Position numbers and translations under genes: made by a program
Notes under the pieces: model-generated
What the model was told of the DNA's origin: nothing
What the model saw: the letters and a program-made list of their open reading frames with translations, nothing else
Database searches by the model: none
Shown: piece by piece, positions 57,440-64,000 of the stretch
Layout: each line of letters begins with the position of its first letter
How positions within the stretch are numbered: position 1 is the stretch's first letter
From: Rhexocercosporidium sp. MPI-PUGE-AT-0058
Lineage: Eukaryota > Ascomycota > Leotiomycetes > Helotiales
NCBI GenBank assembly: GCA_020746875.1
Contig: JAGTJL010000006.1
Coordinates: 2,480,001-2,544,000, forward strand
Reading direction: 5' to 3'
DNA: 64,000 nucleotides

Positions 57440-58134
57440 CTTGAATTCCATCCGGTGCCGGCTACAGCTTCCGAACCCACCAACAGGACATTCACGCCAC
57501 TTCCGCATTTTCCGAGAGAGCTTCGTGATGAGATCTGGGAGATGGCGATTCCTGATCCTCGATTGGTCATTACAAGAATCTAACCTTGAGAGCGACATGA
57601 TATACCCCTCAACAAGTTTACAGAATCCAACAGAATTCGGATTAGTTTTGCTGCACACCATCCTCGAGTCCCGCAATCTAGCTCTCCGCCACTATGCGGA
57701 GGCATTCAGTGACATCGAGGGGTTCAAGCAGATCTTCTTCGACTTTACGAAGGATATTTTGTGTGTAGATGGCGACATGGTTCCTGCTAGATTCGGTGAT
57801 GGAGAACCAGATCCATATCCTTAAGGGTACCATCAAGTCCGCTTTGTCCCTCAGCAGGTTGAAGCTTGGCAAAAGAAAGTGCAGCATGTCGTATTGCCAG
57901 GGGGCTTGAGCTTGGAACTCAACCTGTCGAGACTGTTTGACCTTGTCAGAAGGGGTTTGAAAGTCTTGTATGTCGAAATGAACATCGCGGATGTAAAGGA
58001 AGGCTAGCTGAAGAGCATTGGTTGAACTTTTGGAACTTTGGGTATCGATGACAGCAAAAGGTTGCTAGAGATTGAAATTTTTTCCCCTCAAGAGCTCCGC
58101 TGGCGGCTTAGGATGGTATGGGAAGGTGTGACAT
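57440..58134 (+). pseudogene. 2EXR-domain gene relic
   Basis: Frame 2 reads TNRTFTPLPHFPRELRDEIW then EMAIPDPRLVITRI and stops; this is the opening of the fungal 2EXR domain (FxxLPxELRxxIW). The story continues in a different frame with LLHTILESRNLALRHYAEAF, then KQIFFDFTKDILCVDGDM, the usual second half. After another change of frame comes VRFVPQQVEAWQKKVQHVVL. No GT-AG intron restores the first frame change, and more stops follow (after IADVKEG). I therefore call it a pseudogene. 2EXR proteins are abundant and uncharacterised in filamentous ascomycetes. Confidence 0.7.
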
Positions 58135-59227
58135 AAACAATTACAGTTGCGTTAAAACCCGGCTAGTGGGGACACGCATAGACCAAGAACATGCGGAAGG
58201 AACATGATAGACTGTTAACATCAAAAACAGCAGAATACAACAAGACAGTACTGGCGCACCTGGAAATATAAACAGTAGATGATAAAACTCCAGCTGGATA
58301 AGACGAGGACTAGGAATGATTTCTTGTACGTGGCAGATGACGACAAAAAGCTTGCAATGCAAGCCATACCAGCTGAGCTCACATTTGAAGGAACACTTGA
58401 AATACGTTTCGAAGAATCAGCAGCGATATCAATGCTTACAAAAGTCCTATCATAAGTGATACCGCTGCAACACGCGAGGGAGAAACAATCCCAGCGGGCT
58501 GCATCTGTAACCCCAACAGCACGGCCTGGAATTCTTTGATCCTAGATCTTCGAAACGCCTCAAATCTGGCAGCACACACAAATACTATGGCTATAGCTGT
58601 GGAGACGGTCGTCATATTTGCCTTCGGTACGAGAAGCAAGCTTAACGAGTGTACCGCTGTTTAATTCATCCCTAGACTAGCTACTAGCCAGGTGGAATCT
58701 GCGCGATCCATCGCATTGAAGTTCTCAGTCCTGCTGAATGGCCGATTCGCTATAGCGTGTGGACATGTGGAATAAATTGCTGAGATCCAAGCACGAGTCG
58801 TCACGGGCGAAAGAACATTGAAGAAGGGCAAGGGTTGAGATGGTGAGATGGAAAGGGGTGAAGCGAAGGGTTTTTGATGACCACCTTCAAAATCATGTGA
58901 TCAAAACACCCGGGAAATAAATCTCTAAGGAAGAATATAGTTACAGTCGCTTGCAAAATCGGCTTCGTCCCTACGGGCAAGAAAGATTGAGAGCACAGAC
59001 CACCTCTGCCGTTTTTGGCGGTGTCACACTAGCCGACATTTATCTTTGCACTCTACGGAGGTGCTTGATATCACTGTCGACCTTTTCGCGGTACATTCCG
59101 CCTTAAATGCTTTCAGAATCTTCACTCGGGTGGGGGTGTGGCGTTGGAGGATTGTGATAAGGCTTCCTGAAGCTAGGATCTTAAACCTCAACTAGGGCAA
59201 TGGTCCAGTTCGGGAAGCATGATAGAT
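58135..59227. other. Gene-poor spacer
   Basis: About 1.1 kb without a supported gene, RNA or repeat. Confidence 0.5.
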
Positions 59228-61420
59228 TTATACAAGGCGAACGTTCTGCTTCACACTTGTGAAGCTCATATTTGCAAAACGCTTAGTAATCCCATGGTAC
59301 CCGGCATACCAAATAGCTTCTGCAGAGCCGATCCGTCTTGAAGAAGGCAGTTGCCCAGCATACTGCCGCTGTGGTTCGATGATCAGAAAGTATGAGTTGT
59401 AGAGGCCTTTGGCGACAAAAATGCATTCTACCCTCCCGCTCATCAATGCTTCAAGAAACCGGCGAGGACTTCCATCGAACTCAGATATGTGCAAATTTAG
59501 ACTGAAGGAATAGATCCACCACTCTGGAGTCGTTGCCGAGTCATCGAGTCTAATCACACTCGGGTGAATGAACCAGGCCGAGAAACGCAATGCCTGAGGG
59601 TTCTGGAGACGTCCAACTCTTTCCTTTGGTTGATGTACAGGCAGCGGGACTAAAGTACCGTCATCCATCTCGCACTGAAGGTCATCGACAAGTGAGACCA
59701 AGTCCATCTCTTGGTCAGTAAAGAGATCCGTCCAGCTGACTGCTCCTGCCCAACCAGCCCAGGTCCATGATGGAAATGCAGATCTTCTTCTTATTTTGCC
59801 ACCTCCACTCCAGCAGCACTCAATGTGCCTCCAACAAAGGGCCGCCACCAGGCAATCAAAGGGGAGAGTATCGTCCGGGAAGACCGAGGGATGCAAATAG
59901 GGGATTCCTACGACCTGACTGATCGGATATTTGGACGTTTCAAGATGCCTTGTGATACCTGCGAACCCTTTCAGAGAGTCATCGTCGAAGCTGAGATTGC
60001 GTGAAGTGTAGTTTGTAGCAAGAATGAGATACTTTCTGAAATCCTCACTCCAGGTATTGTCTCGATCGTCGAAGTCTCCGAATGGGTTCCCAAATATTTG
60101 CCTCCACAAGCCTTCGTCTCTGCCTGTGAAGAGACCGGAACGCATAAATGCATAGAACCTATCGTTTGTCTTTGTGTGTAATAGTTCCAGAGGAGCAGCC
60201 AGGCTTTCGAAACAGTTCATAGCATTGCACTCAAAATAGATCTGATCGTTGGTGAACACAAGTCTTCTTCGTGAGAGGACCGACTCTTGCAAAGTCCATG
60301 CTCGTGTCATCCACTTCGAGGTTTTGATTGTATGGTGAGGGTGGGGCATCGTAGATATGATACTCATGTTGCCTATAGAAACCGCGGGCTGGGGAGTCCT
60401 GCTTGTAGTCCCAACCCCCGGCAATCCAGAGTTCTCGTCAAGTCCAGATGCAGCAATAATGGTGAGTTCACTTCCTTTGTAAATCAGATCCATCTGTTGT
60501 ATTTGCTCGTGCTTGTCTTCAGAATTGCTTTGATCGATGCAATATTTATCAATCCACAGATATCGAAATTGCAATTGCTTGGTGACCTGAATTGCATCCC
60601 CAACAACCTTCGGTAGATTCAAAGGCAGGGCCAGGCAGCGTCTCGAATCTTTCTCCTGCCCCGATAGATTTCCGTCAAGGGAAACCTCCTTCGATGTTCC
60701 CCAAACGTAAGACAATGCAACATATCTCGCCTCTTTGGGCGCGAGGATAATTGAACCGTCTTCGCAGTCGACGAGTTTCAAGTGTGGAACCTTGACATTT
60801 GCATAACAGAGCTTCCTGTGGCGGGTGCTGCAAAAGCCGAGCCATTGTAACACGGTTTGCGGGTCAAATTGACGAGGAATTACCTTCCCATAAATTGTTC
60901 CAGGTTTGGTCTGAGACGTATCGATGCAAGATAGATGTCCGTTTTTCCACAGATGCGAGCTCAGAGCCCGCGGATGTGAAGCACTATCGAACCTGGCTGG
61001 AACAACGGCAATTTGAATAGAATCTTTGAACATGCAGTGAGCGTCAATTTCATCGTACTTGATGCCGTCGTAATTCTGCAGAAATGAAAGAGCTCGAAGT
61101 TCATAAGAGTCCACTGAATTTGGCTCCTGATTCCTGCCAACACTTATCTGTGCCTCAAGAGACTTTGGACTGCCATCTTGGGCTAGAAATTCCAACACAC
61201 TAACAGTAGACTCCAACGGTGGAGGGAAACTGATAATCAACCTCATTCGGTGTAATAGGCGGCAAAGACTACAGCTTGATTTAGAACATGAATCATCCTT
61301 GAGATCAAGATCTGCGATAAAGACGCCATCTCGTTTGCTCCTTGCTAATGACACAGAAGTCTGGCTTATGCGGCGTACGTTCGTTTGACACGGCTCGCAG
61401 AGATTGCCTCTCTCGTTCAT
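59228..61420 (-). CDS. HET-domain (heterokaryon-incompatibility-type) protein
   Basis: A single exon of 730 residues. The N terminus has paired cysteines (CEPCQTN and SCSLCRLLHRM), as is common ahead of HET domains. The HET domain begins near residue 232 with ARYVALSYVWGTSKEV, continues with QFRYLWIDKYCIDQSNSEDK and YKGSELTIIAASGLDENSG, and includes TRAWTLQESVLSRRRLVFT and QIYFECNAMNCFES. These are the three conserved blocks of the family. The C-terminal ~300 residues have SAFPSWTWAGWAGAVSWTD, typical of the GWAGxV block that follows HET domains. No repeats or NLR parts are fused. HET domains cause programmed cell death after non-self recognition in some fungi; most members are untested. Confidence 0.92.
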   Translation of the reverse strand: MNERGNLCEPCQTNVRRISQTSVSLARSKRDGVFIADLDLKDDSCSKSSCSLCRLLHRMRLIISFPPPLESTVSVLEFLAQDGSPKSLEAQISVGRNQEPNSVDSYELRALSFLQNYDGIKYDEIDAHCMFKDSIQIAVVPARFDSASHPRALSSHLWKNGHLSCIDTSQTKPGTIYGKVIPRQFDPQTVLQWLGFCSTRHRKLCYANVKVPHLKLVDCEDGSIILAPKEARYVALSYVWGTSKEVSLDGNLSGQEKDSRRCLALPLNLPKVVGDAIQVTKQLQFRYLWIDKYCIDQSNSEDKHEQIQQMDLIYKGSELTIIAASGLDENSGLPGVGTTSRTPQPAVSIGNMSIISTMPHPHHTIKTSKWMTRAWTLQESVLSRRRLVFTNDQIYFECNAMNCFESLAAPLELLHTKTNDRFYAFMRSGLFTGRDEGLWRQIFGNPFGDFDDRDNTWSEDFRKYLILATNYTSRNLSFDDDSLKGFAGITRHLETSKYPISQVVGIPYLHPSVFPDDTLPFDCLVAALCWRHIECCWSGGGKIRRRSAFPSWTWAGWAGAVSWTDLFTDQEMDLVSLVDDLQCEMDDGTLVPLPVHQPKERVGRLQNPQALRFSAWFIHPSVIRLDDSATTPEWWIYSFSLNLHISEFDGSPRRFLEALMSGRVECIFVAKGLYNSYFLIIEPQRQYAGQLPSSRRIGSAEAIWYAGYHGITKRFANMSFTSVKQNVRLV

Positions 61421-62424
61421 ACTGCGAGTACTGTACTGTACAGTAAAGGTAGTTTAGAGCAACTTTGAGCTAATCAGCGGAAGCTTAAAGCTGCCAAATC
61501 ATCACAGGGAAGCGCTGCGGTTCTTTCTTCTGCCTACGTTGTCAGAAGCCGTTGTCAGCGCCAAAAATGGCTGGTGTGGTCCGTGCTCAGAATTTATTTT
61601 AGGCGAGAAGGGCGAAGCCGATTTTGCAAGCGGCTGTACAGTTTCCCGGTCGAAAATTTAAAGCTCTCTTAACTTCCATACGGTCTCCAGGCTCTCAGTT
61701 CTTGGGTATGGATGTATGGATAGGTCATATCCAGTTCTGGTCTGCCATAGTCACGCCCCTATCGGAACCCCCCGCCTCGCTAAACATGCCTCACGCCCCT
61801 GCTCACCACATCGCCTCAAAATCAGCCCACGCAGCAAAACCTCACACCACTTCCCCCTACCTCCTCCTAACCCTCGCCATCCCCACCACAAATTTCTCTC
61901 CCGCACAAATTTCGCATGGCATGTTTCCCCATCTCGAGTCTGTGCCTTGCTTATTCTCGCTTGTGTGATTGGGTGAGATGTCAGGTACGTGGGATATGCG
62001 TGGTGGGAGGTAGCAGGAAGTCTCCTGATGGCAAGGCTGCGTGGCCTCACTGGTGAAGGCTTCGTACGATGCGTGGTGAGAGGGACGTCATTGACGCATG
62101 TTTTCTGTACCGATGGGATGGAATAGAGGAACAACCGGGTGCAAGGTAGGTATTGATTTCTTTGGGGTCTAGATTATGGAATTCAGTATATATCGTGGGA
62201 AGTCTCCTGTTTCTTGGAGGCTTTTCTTTTGGTATCATCATCAGCTTCAAGCTTCTAGAGACAATCATATCATCTCATCTCAAATCAACTCAACAAACAA
62301 CTCCTCTCCGCCTTTAAACTCTCTACTCCAACCTGCTCTTCCTCTCCTCACAAAAGAAGATACCCTCCTCTCCACACGCCTCTGAACAAAAAAACACAAC
62401 CTGCAATCCTCAAACCTCACAACA
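61421..62424. other. Divergent intergenic region
   Basis: Separates the HET gene (minus) from the small mitochondrial-type gene (plus). Just upstream of the HET start is a palindrome, TACTGTACAGTA, near 61433-61444, within overlapping TACTGTAC repeats. No gene seen. Confidence 0.45.
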
Positions 62425-62769
62425 ATGTCACCAATCCTCCGCCTCGTCTCCCAACGCCGCGCCTTCAGCATCGCAACCCGTGTGCGCACACTAGCCCGCT
62501 CCTTCGAACCGCATCCCTTTGGACGCCTACCCAAGACGCAGGAGGCACAGAAGGGCGATTGGGCTAAGCAAGGAAGACGATTGGGCGATGCTGCTATGTT
62601 GTAAGTACTGCCTTCGCTCCCGAGATTCATGAACATGATCAGATAGGATAGAATATGATTAGATAGACGTTTGCTGACTGTATGGTTGAATAGCTATTTC
62701 CCGTTCATGGGCCTCGTCCTCTCGTGGCCACTAATCGGCGAGAAGATTCTGGATGGAAAGATACAGTAA
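62425..62769 (+). CDS. Small mitochondrial-type protein, two exons
   Basis: Exons 62425-62600 and 62694-62769 with a 93 bp GT-AG intron encode 83 residues, too small for a single long frame. The first exon reads MSPILRLVSQRRAFSIATRV, a typical amphipathic, Arg/Ser-rich mitochondrial presequence, then PHPFGRLPKTQEAQKGDWAK. The second exon encodes one hydrophobic segment, YFPFMGLVLSWPLIGEKI, and ends LDGKIQ. The phase closes exactly and the ATG sits in a good CACAACAATG context. I recall similar short fungal proteins ending in a membrane segment plus DGKI-like tail, but no function is known to me. An inner-membrane location is inferred. Confidence 0.75.
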
Positions 62770-63581
62770 CTCGTGTCATTCTCTCTCCTAGTTCTGGCAT
62801 GCATCGAAAGAATGGAGAAGAGAATTGTATATATGGGGATGTGGTCGAAAAAGATGGCGGCATAGATTGCATGGCATCGTATAGGCGTTTCGGTATATGG
62901 GTTCGGGAAATGGGGCGTGCTTGAGCGATTACTTCGCTGGCATGCGGGTTTCATTTTGTATATTTGCATTGATGAAGAACGTTGCGGGCATTGGGATAGC
63001 GAAGTGGTCGAATCTGATAAACACAAATATAAAAACATACCAATACTCATTCCCGCATACAATTCCAAAAGTATCGTAGAGTTTGTGACGAAACATGAGC
63101 GGAAGTAGATGGCATAGGTCAAACTTCTGTCGTACCTCTCGTGGTCTCGATATCGTTCGCTGTGACATCGTATGGGAAATACTTTGGGCAGAAAGGGCGG
63201 AGAAATGAGATGCTAGATTGAAGAAATCCATTGAAGAAAGTCCCAGCATGTGATAGAGAGCTTTTAACCGAAGTGTATGTAAATAAAGTGTATGTATATA
63301 TGTGCGCCCAAACACCAAACATGCCAAATGCATAATGAATCAATGCCGAAAGACTGTCATACGGTAGAAGTGTCCCTCAAAAGTCGCCCTAGAAGCTATG
63401 TTCTAGCTTCCCTAATCCAAAGTCACAGGCTGAATCCTAACCCGAACCCCTCTTCGCTGGCCCAAAAACCCAAATCCAACTCCTCCGCTGAAAATACGCT
63501 ATCAAAGAAGTTCAGAAAATTATGTATGCAGATATCCACGTGTATGCCCCTTCCCTCGTCAGCATCCCCTCTCACCTCCCC
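62770..63581. other. Convergent 3' spacer
   Basis: Between the small mitochondrial-type gene and the partial gene at the right edge. No supported feature. Confidence 0.5.
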
Positions 63582-64000
63582 TCACCTCCTCTCAACAACC
63601 ATCCTCCTCCTCTCCGCCTCCATCCCAACCTTCGAACCCCCACTCCCACCCATAGCATCTCTCACAGCGCCAAATGCCCCAGAGATAATACTCTGCCTCT
63701 TGATACGCGTCTGCTGCTCCGCAAGCTTGAGTTGCTTCTCGACCAGGATGGGAGCGATATTATGATCTCTGTGATTTTGAGCTTGGGTCTGGTTTTGGCT
63801 TTGTTTGGATGATACCGAGGTACGACGGTTGACTGGCAATGGCGGTCCTCTAGGTGTCGATATTGATGATGAGGATGAAGACGAGGGTCGTCGACGCGAG
63901 AGCTCCGGCACAGAGACACTAGCCTTCAGCAGCTGACTGAACGTCTCTGCTTCAGGTTGTTTCTGGCGAAACGATAGATCAGAAGTAGATAGCGTGCGGC
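63582..64000 (-). CDS. Hypothetical protein, 3' end only
   Basis: The minus-strand frame is open from the right edge to a stop at 63582, about 138 residues. It starts within the window as LSTSDLSFRQKQPEAETFSQ and LLKASVSVPELSRRR, continues through a serine run and a basic/proline region (STPRGPPLPVNRRTS), a Gln/Asn-rich stretch, and ends in a helical segment (IAPILVEKQLKLAEQQTRIK, then SIISGAFGAVRDAMGG). The order of short motif-like blocks looks like the end of a larger protein with a disordered linker. The family is not recognisable from this part; an upstream intron cannot be checked. Confidence 0.6.
   Translation of the reverse strand, partial: RTLSTSDLSFRQKQPEAETFSQLLKASVSVPELSRRRPSSSSSSSISTPRGPPLPVNRRTSVSSKQSQNQTQAQNHRDHNIAPILVEKQLKLAEQQTRIKRQSIISGAFGAVRDAMGGSGGSKVGMEAERRRMVVERR

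Noticed and set aside
1..64000. tRNA, rRNA, CRISPR array or intact transposon
   Set aside because: By eye I found no cloverleaf with a proper T arm, no rRNA-like sequence, no spaced direct repeats, and no transposase or polymerase frame. A tRNAscan-SE and repeat-library run would settle this.

Overview
The window is fungal nuclear DNA, almost certainly from a filamentous ascomycete (Pezizomycotina). The signs are many short GT-AG introns of about 49-100 bp, Zn2Cys6 transcription factors, a HET-domain gene, a YAT-type amino acid permease, a 2EXR-type relic and large gene-poor spacers. Leotiomycetes is my best guess, but that is weak inference from sequence style. Gene models below were built by hand by joining exons at GT-AG (once GC-AG) boundaries and checking that reading phase closes.

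Layout. 0-9.8 kb: the 5' end of a P450 with an in-frame stop, a secreted TRI14-like protein, a conserved unknown protein, a quinone-oxidoreductase-type MDR enzyme and a Zn2Cys6 regulator. 12.5-14.2 kb: an amino acid permease. 16.1-23 kb: the most unusual region, with two small multi-pass membrane proteins followed by three paralogous P-loop GTPases (AIG1/GIMAP-like G domain plus long coiled coil). Once terminal introns are removed, all three GTPases end in a CaaX prenylation box (CCVM, CIIM, CIVM). 23.4-29.2 kb: two transcription-factor-type genes and an NTF2-like/MDR fusion divergent from one of them. 29.7-32.2 kb: a DUF427 protein and a SET-domain protein with a signal-peptide-like N terminus. 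32.5-38.7 kb: a 1862-residue Ski2-like DExH helicase resembling DDX60. 40.2-49.8 kb: an IPNS-like 2-oxoglutarate/Fe(II) dioxygenase, a decayed MFS sugar transporter, a cupin with a His-rich tail, a secreted type-B carboxylesterase and a secreted agmatinase. 50.5-58.1 kb: a decayed calpain gene that has lost most of its catalytic domain, a four-CCHC zinc-knuckle protein, a small unknown protein and a 2EXR pseudogene. 59.2-64 kb: a HET-domain gene, a tiny two-exon mitochondrial-type protein and the 3' end of an unknown gene.

How parts may work together. The GTPase block looks like a locally duplicated family: A and B are divergent from each other, B and C are convergent, and intron positions are shared. 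The CaaX tails predict that all three proteins sit on membranes, next to genes for small membrane proteins. A membrane-based, possibly oligomerising GTPase system is my main hypothesis for an undescribed system here; its function is not shown by the sequence. Elsewhere the genes look mostly independent, apart from the Zn2Cys6/MDR-fusion divergent pair and the P450/TRI14-like neighbours, which may be the edge of a secondary-metabolism locus.
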